This document shows positions 48,060 to 61,560 of a DNA stretch of 64,000 nt, piece after piece. The notes under the pieces were generated by a model, which was not told where the DNA came from, made no database searches, and worked only from the letters and a program-made list of their open reading frames with translations. The position numbers were made by a program, and so were the translations under genes. Each line of letters begins with the position of its first letter. Position 1 is the stretch's first letter. The DNA comes from Enoplolaimus lenunculus (taxonomy: Eukaryota > Nematoda > Enoplea > Enoplida > Thoracostomopsidae), in assembly GCA_030248215.1 (NCBI GenBank), contig JASANG010004010.1:1-64000 (forward strand), given 5' to 3'.

Positions 48060-50205
48060 CAAGTTAAATTAGTATATTTTTTATAAAAGGTTTTTTGTTT
48101 TTTCTATTTCTCAGTAAAAACGAAAAAATGACAAAAACGTGTTTTCGTTTGATTTTTTCCAGTAATCAACCCTGGTTCTGTATAAAGTCGACAACCATAG
48201 ATAAAGGGTTGCGATGGTACGTTCAAGCCAGGCGAGTTTTTTCAAATTATACTCTTGCTAAGAGTCCTTATCGACTCTCGGCTATATGAATTATACAAGT
48301 GAGTTTTAAAGTTATTGATAGAGAGTTGCACAAGAATCGATGTCTTTCTATGACTCCTGCAGAAAATCTTTAATTTTCATAAAAATTGTGCCGTTTAGTG
48401 GGTGGCTTGTAAGTTTGAAGCAACTTTTAAAATTTAAGTTCTGATTTCTTAAAACGAAACATAAAGACTAACTCTTGACCACACTTTGGAAAATTTGATA
48501 AATTTCAAAACTTGTTGATAATCGTCAGCGGTATTTTTCACATTCGGTTGTGCCATGTTGGATGCTAACTAAGTTAAAAATAACAGTTTCGGCGGTAAAG
48601 CGCGAGCCGGATAAAGAAATCTTTGCCCACTTAATCTCTCCGAGCACACATGTGCTCTGACTAAAGCTATGACAATAGCGTCTAAACAAAGAGGTGAAAC
48701 CATAAACAGTATCTCTGCAAGAACCAATAGAACTTCTGATTGCGTTCTATTTTAAAAAGCGTTGCTTTACTTCTTACTGAAAAGATTGTTTGGCCTCATG
48801 AAGGGCAAAGTAGTTTGAAAGATGTTTAATTGCAGTCAGACTGCAGCTGTACTGGATTAACGTTAATGTCAGGACTTCTTAAATAGCTTTTCTATACGAA
48901 TAAAATATGTGTTTAGAAAGCGGTTTATTTAGATCTGTATTGCAGATTACACGTAGTATCTTTAATGTGAAACGTTCACATTTATTTGCGCAAAAGAACC
49001 CAATATGGTCTACCGAATTTAACAAAAACCTGGCTTCTGATTTGAAATATAAAACAGACATGTTTCAACTGTTCAAATTATCTATCTATAATACATTTCT
49101 CGTTAAAGCTCAACACCTAATTAATTGAAAATTTGTGTAGTTGTACTTATACCGGTGTAGCTAGTGATGTTAGGATCTATAACCCTTTTCGTTAAATTTA
49201 GATCAGGGGTTATTTATGAATAGTTTCCGGTGACAAAGCGAAAGCTTTCTTTCAAAATTTTAATACAACGTGAGCGCCCCTATATATAACCTTGGATGAA
49301 CTCCTGGTTTATGAATAAACAACAGTGGGGAACAATCAATTGTAAAATTTGCAAACTCACAGTTACTTTTTTAAAGTCCACGGTTTTTACCCAATTAGCA
49401 ACCAGAAAAGTGATACCATTAACGTATATGGCTGACTAACTCTAAAAGCAATTGGCTGACAGTTTTATTTTTTTGCAAATGTTATTCAACAGTACAACCA
49501 TGGGGGCGCATACAAAGCTGGGTTGAGGTATGCAACTGGAGACCAGGAAACAAAATTGAAAATCACATACTGCAGCTGCAAATTTATCAATTTATATACC
49601 TACCCGTATAAAAAATGTTTCGCGAAGCTAAGCTGCACTTTACTGTGCACATCAACCAGTGCTCATGATCACGAATACAACGAAAAAGCTACGTTTTGAA
49701 CAACGATTGATAAATCACATTACATGTTTCAAAGATATCACTATTTTAGTGCAAAACCACTTTTGAGCCATGCTAAAAGCTATAAAGACTAATAAGGCTT
49801 TCTCGTTCAATGATGAAACTTTAGCATCCGGTTTGAAAACAATGACTATATTGAAACACATCGCGTTGTGTTTTACAGACAAAACTCAGCTAATTGTATT
49901 AGGTCCCTTGGGCGGTTTTCAGCATTTTCTGAAGTGTGAAGTTCAATAAATGGTAAGATGCTTCTCTACAAGCGCTATGAGCGCCTAGGATTGCTTCTAT
50001 TTAGCTAACCAAAATGAAAGAAAAATTATTATAAGAATTATTCGTTGTTTTCGAATATTAAGCAGAAACATACAACATTTGATGGTTTTATTAGTCTGGA
50101 TGGAAGTTCTTATTATGTTTAAAATTTTTTATCTCAAATGAAGTTTGAGATATATTCATGTGGAAAACGGCTAAAAGAAAAAATTTCAGTTAAACTCCGT
50201 GATGG
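48060..50205. other. AT-rich intergenic DNA, nothing recognised
   Basis: Short open frames without motifs. A fragment at 48090-48176 (ttttttccagtaatcaaccctggtt) matches the end of repeat R1. Confidence 0.35.
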
Positions 50206-50208
50206 AGT

Positions 50209-50545
50209 AATTCGGGGTCATTCGGTTATCCCCCCAGCCCGCGTTTGCCCAAAACTGTTTGGATTTTGAAAAAATTTAACATTATTGGACTCAGCTCTGC
50301 AATCTGCATCGAATGATATATAAATTGTCAAACGTTTCGACAAATTTTTTTGGGTCTCAAGGGGGGATCTCGGCATTTCAAAAAATCAATTTCTCAAAAA
50401 TACAAATTTGGCCGTGGAATGATCAGGGGAGGCCATGAGAAGCTCAAATATGCAAAAATTTTCAAAACCCGATCACTTTTGAGCAAAACCGGGCTAGGAG
50501 GGATAACCGAAAAGACCCGTAATTTGTGCCCGGCGATAATGTGGA
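50209..50545. repeat. Diverged relative of repeat R1
   Basis: It shares with R1 the order: acaaatttggccgtggaatg, atcagg, aagctcaaatatgcaaaa, ttttcaaaa and gagcaaa, but the sequence is much changed. It suggests several ages of this family. Confidence 0.5.
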
Positions 50546-51579
50546 AATTGCCTACTCTTGTTCGTATAACTCATCGACTCTTGGTACAACTAATGACTGT
50601 AGAATTAGTTCTGTTTTGAGAATAATGTAAATAATGCTGTACCAACTTTAGTTAAAATTAGAATTTGAAACAAGATATACACTTCGCAGCTGAATAATTC
50701 AAATACACCACTGTTTGCAAAATACAACTACAATAATGGGCACACGCAATCACGCCATAATCATTAGTTTTAAGTTTGCCGATTTGTAAAAATTTGAAAT
50801 AATGAGCTTAATCAGGGACGTATCGAGAATGACGCCAAAAGCACTGCCCTTAGGTACTCATTTCAGATATGAAACGGTATTTGCTTATTTAAAAATTTGC
50901 CAGTTTCATTTAAAGACCCAATATTTTAATCCTTTCATATAAAGTTCGTCTCCGCCAGATCAAAAACATCGCTACGCTAGTGAGCTACTTACTTACTGAT
51001 CACATTGTAAAACATCTATAATATCGGCAATTCATTACAAAGTAAAATGTTGCTGACCTGACTGAAATATGTGTGCCATAGACTTGAAGAGTTTTCAATG
51101 AATAGTTCTGATATTGCAGTAACAAGTTCTTTTTACAGTTACACCTGTTTTAGATTAGGTTTTTTGGTGCACTTAGCACTGGTTTCGGGGCCGTAATTAT
51201 AAACGAACAAGAGCCAACGAAAATTAATCACATATTTGGGTTCCCGTGTATGTGCATGTGTAGCAATTTTCAACGTAGGCCGGGTTCTGGTTAACTGCAT
51301 TTTGCTCGTATGAATACTTGATTCTTTGCAAATATAATACAGACCTTAACTGCGGATAAAATCATGGACAAGTCGTACCGCGATGATCATTGTGATACGC
51401 GGGCGCATTGAGGAAAATAAACCCTATGCTAATGGTGCACATTGGCAAGAAGCTCATGCATATGTACTATCTTCATATGCAGCAGTAATAGGCATCACGT
51501 CAATTCGTCTTGACAACTCGTCGGCCGACAATTTGTAATCCGAAACTCCATCGGCTCGACAATTCATCACCTATCATTA

Positions 51580-51640
51580 TGCTTAGGTTTTAGGCTTAGG
51601 CTCAAGATTACGCTTATGCCTTTGCTTTGATATATTTATA
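51580..51640. repeat. TTAGGC-like array (short)
   Basis: atgcttaggttttaggctta and acgcttatgcc; a family T fragment lying between SINE family B remains. Confidence 0.5.
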
Positions 51641-51732
51641 GGCATTAGAACACCTTCAGGCAACAAGTTGTCGGGCGACATATTGTCATAGATTCGCAGT
51701 AAAGACATGAAAGAAACCAAGATACATGTGTA

Positions 51733-52030
51733 CAATGCTCAGGTTCTAATAAGGCATAAAAACGTAAAAACTCAGGAGAGCTCGGATGTAGCACTTTGGA
51801 CTGAGATCCTATAACGCCCCTCATTTTCAACTGCCACAATATAAAATCTGTCTGCCCAAATCCTAAACCACCTTATGGCATGGTGACCACAACGGCGGTT
51901 ATGGGCATGCGTACACTGTTGAGCTCTTATAAGACATAAAAACGTAAACACTCAACAGCTGATAAGTCGACGTTGTTCAGTGGTAGCGCGTTGGACTGAG
52001 AATGTGTCCGTCCGAATTGTGAATAAACGC
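51733..52030 (+). mobile_element. Two SINE family B relics in tandem
   Basis: Both copies have aaggcataaaaacgtaaaaa or ataagacataaaaacgta, then actca, then a tRNA-like head (ttgttcagtggtagcgcgtt and ggactgaga in the second). They match the minus-strand copies at 9474-10122. The first head is shortened. No functional tRNA. Confidence 0.55.
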
Positions 52031-52584
52031 AAAGTTCCAACATACACCAGTGAATTTTTTGTCCTACCCTAACATTTTCAAGTAGCCAAACAGCTATACA
52101 ACAACGACGTCAATAAAAATGAACCAAGTAACGTACAGAATTGCAAAATTGCCAAATTGTTTCGGTACAATTATGTTTCGAGAAATGTAGCGTAGCTTAA
52201 TGACTGTTAATTTCTGTGACATTTATGGTAGTCATGCTTAGACCACTTTTCGCCTACGATTTCGTATTAATGGTAATAAAAATTGACATATTTTATCATA
52301 AACAGAATCAAAGAAGCTATTTCAATTTTGCTGTTCTAAATTTCATGTTAATAACAGTTGCTGTATCTCCTATCGTTAGAAATAATATATTTTATCATAA
52401 TTATTGCTTTTTCAGAAATAATCACATTGCATAATGATACATATAACCGAAGCAGTTTTTTCTTGAATTTGATAAATCGGCTCATATTTTATGTATAAAC
52501 GATAAAAACGCAACTTAAGAAGTTTACAATTATGCTGTTTTTGAAATCAACCGCTTAGCTCTAACAGCAGAGTCGGGCCCACAG

Positions 52585-52735
52585 GCAGAGTTGCGAAACA
52601 AAGAGCTCAGCCGCTTTAAAAAATTTCCTCCTGTATAAAAATTTTCAATATTTTTTATAAGACACCGAAAACCCTTGCATGCCCCTTCTGAAAATTTTCA
52701 GCACCCTTAGCAAGGTGAGCTGGCTACGGGCTTGT
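52585..52735. mobile_element. MITE of the GGCCCGTAGCC family
   Basis: Left cgggcccacaggcagagttg, right gcaaggtgagctggctacgg followed by gctt. The right half (cccttgcatgccccttctga) is almost the same as in 41540-41701. Confidence 0.55.
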
Positions 52736-52859
52736 GCGCCAACTGTTCTTGTCTGAGTCATACAATTTCATTAACTTGGCTACAAGCATCAATTTATAAA
52801 TAAGGTAAATTCGTTGCGTTAAAATTCTACTGTTCAAGTATTAAGCTTTGTTGTAATGC

Positions 52860-53341
52860 ATCGTCCACTTTAAAACACGTACGCTGTGTGGATTTTTGCA
52901 TCGTCAATTGACGCTTGCCGTCGTATGATTCCTCATATTTGTTTCGTTGACGGCATCTCATTGTTTATTTTAATAGAAGCTGTTGATACAATTTTTAGAT
53001 TCACAAATTTAATTTCTGAATATTTTTTTGCTTAAAATTTATGGTAGTAGATGTAAGTGGGGTATCACATAAACCGAAGCAACTACACTTGCGGTATTTG
53101 CAAAGCCGCCTGCTCAACAGCTGCCATCTCAGTATTTGTTTCAATTTACGGTTGCGGTAGCCGTATTTTAGACGGTAAATGTAGATAAGGATTTTGTGTT
53201 CAATGCAATTTACAGCTAGAGCTACACGGTAGTTCATCGGAAAGAATCTACCGTTAAATTTTGCCATTCCAAATACAACTACTGTAACATATAAAATGTA
53301 CCGCAAGCGTCAACGCTACCAACATCAATTGCAATGCAAAA
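52860..53341. mobile_element. Inverted-repeat element with CGTCAATTGACG-type ends
   Basis: Left tttttgcatcgtcaattgac followed by gcttg; the right side carries the inverse (caagcgtcaacg...caattgcaatgcaaaaa). The 101-codon minus frame inside (53001-53306) has TACCG repeats and no family match. A related end, tgacgtcaattgacgatgcg, lies at 55295-55340. Confidence 0.45.
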
Positions 53342-53344
53342 ATT

Positions 53345-53475
53345 TGAAGCCTATTCTACAAGCCTAAGCATATGAATGAGCCTATACCTAAGCCTCAGCC
53401 TAGTTCTAAGCATAAAGATAAGCCTATTTAAATTTAAACCTTAAGCCTGAACCTAGCATAAGCAAAAACTTTAAA
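53345..53475. repeat. AAGCCT (TTAGGC complement) array
   Basis: Runs such as acaagcctaagcatatg, aagcctcagcctag and ataagcctatt make a degenerate array over about 130 bp. A second patch (aaagcctaaaaagcctaagc) lies at 53658-53710. Confidence 0.6.
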
Positions 53476-53739
53476 GCATATAAAATACAATCCCCAGGAA
53501 AACGTTCCGGTCCTATTCTATACACATGCCGGCCCGCATGCCAATACCGCTATGGGCAAATGTGACACCTATTCAACTTATTTGTTCCTCGATGTGCGCT
53601 GGTTCACAAAAAGTTGGCTTATAATATATAGAACACGAACGGAACGCAGTAGTAAAAGCCAAAGCCTAAAAAGCCTAAGCCAAAGCAAAATAGTTAATAG
53701 TCTAAAGCTTAGGAAAACGTTCTGTCCCTGCTTGTACTT

Positions 53740-53850
53740 TGCATGAAGGTCTGCCTATGGGGCCCTATGACACCAAGTCGGCCTATTTGTACCTTTTATG
53801 GGGTCTCTATGACACCAATTCAATCTATTTGCACCTTGCTGTGCGCTGGT
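53740..53850. repeat. Tandem repeat of about 55 bp, two units plus a relative
   Basis: ccctatgacaccaagtcggc followed by ctatttgtacctt recurs as ctctatgacaccaattcaat followed by ctatttgcacctt. A diverged upstream unit lies near 53555 (gtgacacctattcaa). Confidence 0.6.
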
Positions 53851-54529
53851 TCAAGTTTGAGAATGAACGTCTCAAATGCAACAGCGACGACTGAAATGTC
53901 AGGCCCGCAGGCAACGCAATACAAAAAATCATCCAAACTTCTCAGTTGCTAGAATTTAGCATCGAAAATTTCAAAACTGACCGTTTAAATGTGATCGGTA
54001 TTTTAATACACAGCAACGAATAATAAACTGAACTAGGAAATTGCTTACAAGCAGGCGCCACAATTAGTTAAATTGTGAGATCTGACAATCATGGGCATTG
54101 AGAGATAATGTACAAAAATGTTGCAGCATCACGCCCTTGGGTTGACCCTATAATTGTTGCAGAAATAGCAAGTACGGCCATGCGGTCCCCTACCGCACGA
54201 CACATTTAAATGCTGCATGCCCTGTTTTATAGTACTACTGCAACCATCCTATGGCTAGCAAAAAATCAGAGCGTTATTCTAAAGTCTGCTGAAAATTCGT
54301 TTATCGTCTCTCACTCATTCTTCTTAAATTTCTAGAATGATATCAATAAGATTTCCTCTACTAGCTCTTCAGTTGTGTATGCATCCTTAGTTACCACCAA
54401 TATGAAATTAAAAATTCAACGGTAAACATAGTACGCTTTTATAAATAGTCCAAGGCATTGTGAATGCACTTAACCTACCCAACATATATACATTCATCAG
54501 ACTGCACCGTAGTTTTTTTATTTTGCTTC

Positions 54530-54645
54530 AAGGTGGGCAAAGTTTTTCGAACTTTGCTTTCACTTGGGCAAAGTTTTTTTGAATTTTTCTTCAAGGTGGG
54601 TAAAGTTTTTTGGAATTTCGCTTTTAGGTAGGCAAAGCTTTTTAC
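54530..54645. repeat. Minisatellite of about 35 bp, four units
   Basis: ggtgggcaaagtttttcgaa and variants repeat about every 33-36 bp. The minus-strand frame across it repeats KTLPTLK-like peptide, which is a consequence of the repeat. Confidence 0.7.
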
Positions 54646-55369
54646 TGCAACCATCCTATAACAGTGTATTTTCCTTAAAATTTTTCGTAACAGCAGAGCC
54701 TGCCAATACATCAGAAATTTCTAGATCCGCCGCAGGGCCTCCGTGTACAAACCACCAAGTTAAACAATAACCAGTATATAAAATACTAAACGTTATGTGA
54801 ATATATGAAACAAACAACTGAAAACTAGTCCTGTTCGCAATTGCATTGGTATATATAACTGCAACGAAGTTTCCAAATGATGTGCTGATGTTAAGTGAGA
54901 TAAGCGTAGACACTTGGTCAGAGTCAGTGGCAAACCCGTACCCAGCTTACTTAGCTAGGGGGCTCAAAATTTTTCAAGACCGGCATACATAGATATTCGA
55001 TGACTTAGCAGCAAACATGAAAATGTTCCAGGGAAACCGAAATTTTTCCGGGGGACCGAGCCCCTTCTAGTTTATCTGAATAAAGGTATGAACCGTTAGG
55101 AGATTTTCATATCAAGGCAATTGGCATTTGCTGTTTTGCAGTTAGCTTTGGTTTAGTCAATTCTTTAAAAACGAAACGCACTGTTTACAACTACTGTTTT
55201 TTTCATGACCGCAGCTGTCAATTGAATTCATAATTTTAATAATAAATTTTTCTGAAATACACTTGCCATCTATTGTTCTGTCAATAGCAAAAGTTGACGT
55301 CAATTGACGATGCGAAAATCCACACAGCGTACGCGTAAAAAGTGGATGATGCATAAACTGCAAAATAAA

Positions 55370-57590
55370 ATAAAACGGTAGGTCTTTGAATGAAATCAAG
55401 ATTCTTGTATAAATTCATAGTCTGAAATAATTTGAGAAGCACTCAGCATTTATGTTTTAAAATGCCAATCAAAATTCTTCGCGGTTTTACTATAATTACT
55501 CTCGTACCCAGTGGCGAAGCAGACAGGTGTGGAGGCCCCCCAAACACACGGTGGGGGGCCCAGCGTAAACGTGAATGCAGAATTTATCGATGTTTGATCT
55601 AAGGGTGTCCGAGCTCATGCTCGTGATTGACAACCTTCCAAAAGCAGTTTCACACAAAAGTTGCAAAATGATGGATCTAGAAAGTGAAGTCACCTTTAAA
55701 ATAAATCAAATTTGGCGCGCAGCGCGAAATGTTTTGTTATTATCGTTTAAAGTAGTTAACCAGCTCATAGTTTAGGTAGAACAGTTTACAATCTTCATAC
55801 GCTCCGACCATGAGAGATAGCATACGGTGCACCTCCCTCAAAAATCCCTTTTGTTACTTTCTTTGTTATTTAGTTTCATGATAGTTAATCTTAAGTAAAA
55901 TTGTAAGCCAGCGAGTGTAGCGAGCGAGAAAATTTGACAGCATTTAGTAACCTGACGGTTATTGTAAGGCTTGTGTGAAATTCGCAAGCGAAGCGAGCCA
56001 AAAGCCAGACGTATTTCAAAACTTCAGCGGTTTTTGTTTCATCCGGTTAGGGTGCGGGCGCCTTTAGGAGTGTGGGCTCCTCAAATGGGGGTATGGTAAG
56101 TGCCTGCTCCGGCCATGCTCATACAGAGTTGCTAGAAAGCAATAAGTAGACAGACACCAATAAATCGGCAATCGGAAGGCGCTATACTTTTTAAAGGTTT
56201 TAATGTCATCCGACACAATCCGCCGCAGCGGGATATTCAGCGCCAGACGGCCAACGACGGACGACGGTGCGTTACCAGTATAGCACACGCTATTCTAACC
56301 AAAAAACTAGAAGGAAAACAATACATTAGTTGCATAAAGACCTCATAATCCAGCACCTACCAGCGCATGTAACACCATTTTCATGCATTGGTACAGTAAT
56401 TATAGAATTTTTACGTCAAACCTAAATTGCAGCATTCCACAGTGTCAATGGCAAAGGAAACCGATACAGGCGTGAAAACCGGAAAACTATAAAATTCAAG
56501 CAATATATACCTGGATTGATGAGACCATATGGTTTTTGCTAAATGAGTTTAAAAAAAGTTGCAACATGTAAATTGTTAATAAATAATTGGATGCCAATAT
56601 AAAAAAGATTTACTGACTACTTGTTTGAATAAGGCAAATTATGATCATAAGTTCACTCAAAGTAACGGGCACAGATTTTTTACCAGAAACGAATATTGAT
56701 TAATACGTCTTACGGTATAGCATTGGGATGCTGAATTGTTCAATGCTTCAAATTCAATTGCGGTCGAACCAGAACGCATAAAGCACGACCAAGTATCATC
56801 GCGCAACAAAAGTTTGGTCTGAATCTGAAAAAGTTGATTTCAACATATCATGCATTGTAGGTAAACTTTGCTAATTCTTTGCATACCAGATTTTTTAATA
56901 GGTAAAATTGCACGTTAACAAACCGAAAACGGTGGAAATTGATATGGAAAGAAATTGGACACATGTGGTTAAAAAATTTGGTTTTGTGGCAGTTACCGGC
57001 ATTGATTTGTGTAGTGAGTATTTCAATTGCAAATAGCACAATGTTTTCGGGGTCGAATTTGTTAATTTTTGGGCGATGATGTGGGTTTTGTTGCGACCTT
57101 TGTCGCGCGCATGAGTATAGAGATTTGAATTTGTCTCAAATTGAGATGTAAAGTTGTTGAGTTGATTTTCGATTGTTTTATCTTGTTTGTGTTGTCATTG
57201 ACTTTTGTTGTACTTGCTGATATATTCGTTTTCGCGTTTTTTTTGTTACAGGTTTCGAATTGCAGCAAGCATTTTTCGCTAAAGTTCTTTGTCTCTATTG
57301 AGTTGATAAACGTGAAAGCTGATGCTAATTTGTTTAATTGTTGCTTCTTGCCGCTTGGCTCTTGCAATTGCTTTGTCAACTGTTCAATTTCTAGTCTTTT
57401 TGGTAAAAGTATCTGTTGGTATTGTAAAAGACACCGATAGCTAAAGTTCTCATGTTTTACTTTTCCTAATTCCGTGCTTAGTAGTTATGTAATGTGATTT
57501 GCGCACTAATACGTATTGTTTCAACGAAAGATTCAACTGTTTCAGCTAGTTGTTGGCACATGTTACTTTGAGAATGTAATCATTTTTACC
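55370..57590. other. AT-rich intergenic DNA, nothing certain
   Basis: A Lys/Asn/Gln-rich open stretch on the minus strand (57062 to about 57430) lacks recognisable domains. Ends of MITEs appear (gtggcgaagcagacagg near 55511). No gene is supported. Confidence 0.35.
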
Positions 57591-57594
57591 GGAC

Positions 57595-57765
57595 TATAAT
57601 AGAGTAAACTTAAGCTTCAGGCTAATTTTCGGCTTATACTAGGCTACGGCTTCGGGTTAGTTATAGGCTTATCCTTTACATGAGGTTCACGCTTTGGGTT
57701 AAGCTTTGGCTTAGGCTTCTGCTTAAAGTACGCTTATACTACTGACGCACCTCTCAAAGTATCAT
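57595..57765. repeat. TTAGGC-like array of family T, full-length type
   Basis: Left border gactataatagagtaaactt, degenerate hexamers (ggcttaggcttctgc, cgggttagttatagg), right border acgcttatactactgacgca and ctctcaaag. Same order of borders as the copies at 22085 and 32215. Confidence 0.6.
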
Positions 57766-57769
57766 TGAT

Positions 57770-59519
57770 CAGGTTGTGGGTAACGAGTTTTAAGCTCAGC
57801 TCAGCTGATACCACTATCTAGAATAAATTTTTAATGATTTTATTCTTAAGTGGACTAAAAGTTATCTTTGGGCTTCGGGTATCGTAAAAAAATTTCGCTC
57901 GGGTACTTTACAACAAGCTGGTAGAATTTGCTTTTTTCAAGCTTACCAGTTTGTTTCGGTAAAAGGTTCAGATACAAAACTGTGACGCAGTTTAATTGGA
58001 ATAAAATATTTGAAGTATTATTCATGTCGTCAGTCGACTTAACTTGATGTTGCAGTATTGTTCCACCGGTTCAAACTACTTTTCCAACTCGTAAAATTAT
58101 TAATAATTATTTAGTTGTATATTTTGAGAACGGGCCAAGATGTTGAGTTAAACTTCGGTTCGAAAAGTTTCTATCTTTAGTTGTTGCAGTGCTTGTTATA
58201 GTAAACATGGAATGAGATTACAAGTTACATCAAAGATTACCGTGAGATGTTTGCAACGAAACTTTAAATTCGTTATCAATTTGAAATGATTTACAATAGT
58301 TTTTATTGTTCAAGCTGGAGATTTCCAACAAAACCTTATTTTCATTCGCAGATTTTTAACTTCAAATCGCTAAAATATCATACAATTGAACCGATTTTCG
58401 TTACACCAGAATCAAAACTTTAGCAAACTTGTATTGTTTCTGAACATTTTTAACCAAATCACATTTTCATAACTGAAGCTTTTGACAAAAACCTATCGTA
58501 AACTGTTGATAGACGCTATATCTATTCGAGAATATGGGGCCTTGTGTGGCAAATACCAAAGTCGGACCTTAAGCAAAATAAAACAATTAAATGTGCTATT
58601 GAAATTATTACTCTTAATGCTACGAACGACGTTAGAGTATCTTGGAATGTAAGGATGACAAACGGTGTTGAAGATTTACAAAAAATTGGTGAATGATGAA
58701 CTTCAGTTAAGTTATCATCGTTGCCGAATTTTTAACCTTTTTGCGCGCCAGGTTTTTTTCTACAGGTCGATGCAGTCACTTATTTCTTGAAATGAATTTT
58801 TAATAAAATTGTAAAAATTAACTTTTTTCGAAGAAATAAAAAGTAAGTTTCATCATTTCAAAATCCTACTTAGTTTTGGTAGAATTATTAATTAAAATAT
58901 AGCACACTGCATTGTGGGAAATTTTCCAGCAAAATGCATCAAATTTGTAAAAATGAAATATCTGTTAACCTAATGCACAGCTTAAAGGTAAAAATACCAA
59001 ATTTCCTTCGTTTCAAGCTTTAATTTTAAAATACTACATTTTGAATTTATAGTTATATGGTCTTATCGCAATGAAATAGTGAATGCTACACTATTTGACT
59101 TTAGAACTAAGTGTACCAACTCTTGTAGCATATCGTTAGTCTGACGGCGATTGTCTCAATAAAACAGTATCCAGGTATACTCACAGTTAGGTCGGCATCC
59201 AACTGAAACACTATGCCAGTGGCGTACATGAAGGCTTGATTCTATTTCCCTATAATTTTGTCCAAAGCAACGTTATCTATGTTGTTGCTATAAAAACCAA
59301 ACAGCACTTTAATACAAGACGTCTGTAAACTATCTTGAACCTGTGGAAAGAGGGAATAGCTATAGGTCAACATCAAAGCTTCAGGTGAATTTTTGGTTTG
59401 TCACTGAGTGAGTAGTCATTTTTATCACACTTTTTGGTTTAATACTGTTCCACCCGCCAAAGAATAAGACTGCGAAAGATATGGTGGTACTGTATATATA
59501 TTGTGTAGAGTATATTAAG
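57770..59519. other. AT-rich intergenic DNA, nothing recognised
   Basis: No open frame of interest and no repeat that I could match elsewhere in the window. Confidence 0.35.
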
Positions 59520-59728
59520 CAGTGTTAACGAGTATAATAGCATTCCTATTACTGATTAAGCAATGTTTAGGTACCCGTCTGAACGAAGGCCCGTCACCAG
59601 CACGGCAAGCTAAGGGCGCGGGGGCAAATCTATTACCGGAATTTTCCAAGGGATTGACCACTGATATCAGGCCCCCTGTGAATACGCGACTGTCTGAAAG
59701 CATTAACAAACAACGCATAATTTTTGAG
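59520..59728 (+). CDS. Candidate internal exon, signal-peptide-like, family unknown
   Basis: A 69-codon open stretch follows an AG (59518-59519) and ends exactly at a strong donor (GAG|GTAAGT). Its composition is GC-richer and its codon use more gene-like than the AT-rich surroundings. The peptide begins hydrophobic (LTSIIAFLLLIKQCLG, like a signal peptide) and continues with a polar part containing LLPEFSKGLTTDIRPPVN. RPPVN after a signal peptide faintly recalls Cys-loop channel N-termini, but this is speculation. There is no ATG in the exon, so an earlier exon would be required; none is evident. A possible partner is the open stretch 60843-60980, which starts after TTTCAG in the matching phase and ends in a stop. 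Confidence 0.35.
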
Positions 59729-59989
59729 GTAAGTCAGCTCCTTTTAGAGGTTTACACGCGTCCTGAGCTGAAGTAACGTTTGTGCATTGAGTACACTACA
59801 TACAAAAACAAATGTTGCCAACAAAATTCTCAAATGTCATTATTTTAGCTTAATCGCTCTTCTGGTCTGTACTATTTCATGGGAAATTCAGAAGAAACGA
59901 AATTGCCAGAATAACGTGTAACGTACCACGTGCTATTTTTAAAAGACATCAAGCCAGTAGAAATAGCGAGCGAGATGGCAAACAATAGC

Positions 59990-60150
59990 ACTAGCCAATT
60001 TAGAGGAGGGTGGCGTATGCCCCCGTCAGATTTTTTGTGTGAAAAAATTGCAAGGAACCCACTGTACAATTTTTCTCAGCCTACAAAAAAATTTCGTTTC
60101 ATAATAATTGTCAGCATGCACCGCATTAGAAACTTCTGGATCCGTGGCTG
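59990..60150. mobile_element. MITE relic of the GGATCC-end family
   Basis: It runs from tttagaggagggtggcgtat to aacttctggatccgtggctg, with ttttttgtgtgaaaaaattg and an inverse-like acaatttttctcag. The right end matches the family at 31077-31373. Confidence 0.45.
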
Positions 60151-61449
60151 AACAATAGACCATATGCGAATAAATAATTAGCTGAAGATGTTTCGAAACC
60201 TTAAGTTTCAAGTCCAGTAATGACGTCTTTAAAACTACTATATGAAATTTGGCATGGAACACCTGGGACATAGGCGCTCAGGGCATTGGAGTAAACAGAA
60301 AATGCATATTTTTTGCAAAATTTTGTTTCAATCCAGAGTCAGGCTAAATGTGATTAGCCGTGAGTCAAGCTTGACTCTATCAAACAAGTGTTCATTGTGA
60401 TTTCTGTCAGTTTAAATCATATTTTATTCAGATACGAGTTAGTTTGATTCTAGCAGTTTTTCAGCTGACTTCGACGCTGTTGAGTTTAAATCTGCTCGAA
60501 ATGTTATCCCGTTGAACTAAGATTTGACCTCCGGTTTAATTGCAATTATACCGATAATGCACATCTGGAATGAAAATAACGAAAATTAATTTTTCATTTG
60601 CACTAATGGCATCGCAGAAGAAGGGAAGAATTTTGGCCCCCTCAAAACTTTGTATGCCCCTCCAGACAAAAGTTCAGTCCTCCAATCAAGATGCGCTGGC
60701 AAAGGCCTGACCGGCAAACAAATTTCAGAAGCATAAGACTTTCAACTTTAAACCGTCTTCAGGATGTCTTTTAGTTTGTGATTGTGACATATTCTTCAAA
60801 TTTCAGCGTTTGGCCTAAGTCGGTAGCTAGCAACTGGGAACTGCACCAATTTCAGAGTATGGTACTAAAACCTGCATTTAATCAGCAACAGCTTAACTGC
60901 TTTAGTAATTCGCTCGAGACTCTGTTCTCAATATTTAATAATCCTAATCTTAATCTAGCTGAACGTAGTTTCGTACTATAACACGTTTGATGCAGTGAGT
61001 AGCGGTTGCAGGTTTATCAAAGTGTGATAATTTATTCTATTTTTACTGGAGTTTTTATAAAATTCATTAAGCTAACCACATTGAGTCTCATTTCAGAGGT
61101 GATTTCTCTGTATGGAGCATGGATGGGGTGCTAGTATAGCATAGAGTTCCGAGTAAAGCTAAGATATATATAAATATAACAGAATCAAATAATGCGAAAC
61201 GTGTGACATAGTTAGAGAATAAAATATGGACACCGAATGACATCGTGGTTGTCTGAAAGTAATGGGTGATAAATAACGTAGGCCATATTTAAATAGAATG
61301 TTTTGTATCCACCATTCTAAATATATGGGTTTATTATCCAGCAGACAAAAATACTTTAATAATTTGGAGCCATTTTAACATTGAATGTGCAATCAGCTTG
61401 GCCCATGTAAAGATCAGGGGCGCAATGTTTATCAGCGGCACGGCAATAG

Positions 61450-61560
61450 AGGATGCCTAAGCTTTAGATTATTTTTTCTTAGGCTCGGCTTAAACTTAGG
61501 TATAAGCTTTACGCTTAGGCTTTGCTTAGGCTTAGGAATATGCCTATGCTACTGTAATGA
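61450..61560. repeat. TTAGGC-like array of family T
   Basis: Hexamers such as gcttaggctttgcttagg are followed by cttaggaatatgcctatgct and actgtaatgacctgtt. The 125-codon plus frame over it is a repeat by-product. Confidence 0.6.

Noticed and set aside
47727-48062. 111-codon minus ORF
   Set aside because: Falls inside MITE family M copy 3.
53001-53306. 101-codon minus ORF, at first suspected to be a receptor C-terminus (YRNRKLKQIL)
   Set aside because: It lies within an element bounded by inverted repeats and is full of TACCG repeats; no membrane segments upstream.
57062-57440. Overlapping ORFs on both strands (105 and 99 codons)
   Set aside because: No domain, biased composition (Lys/Asn/Gln or Phe/Leu/Cys) and no convincing splice sites.
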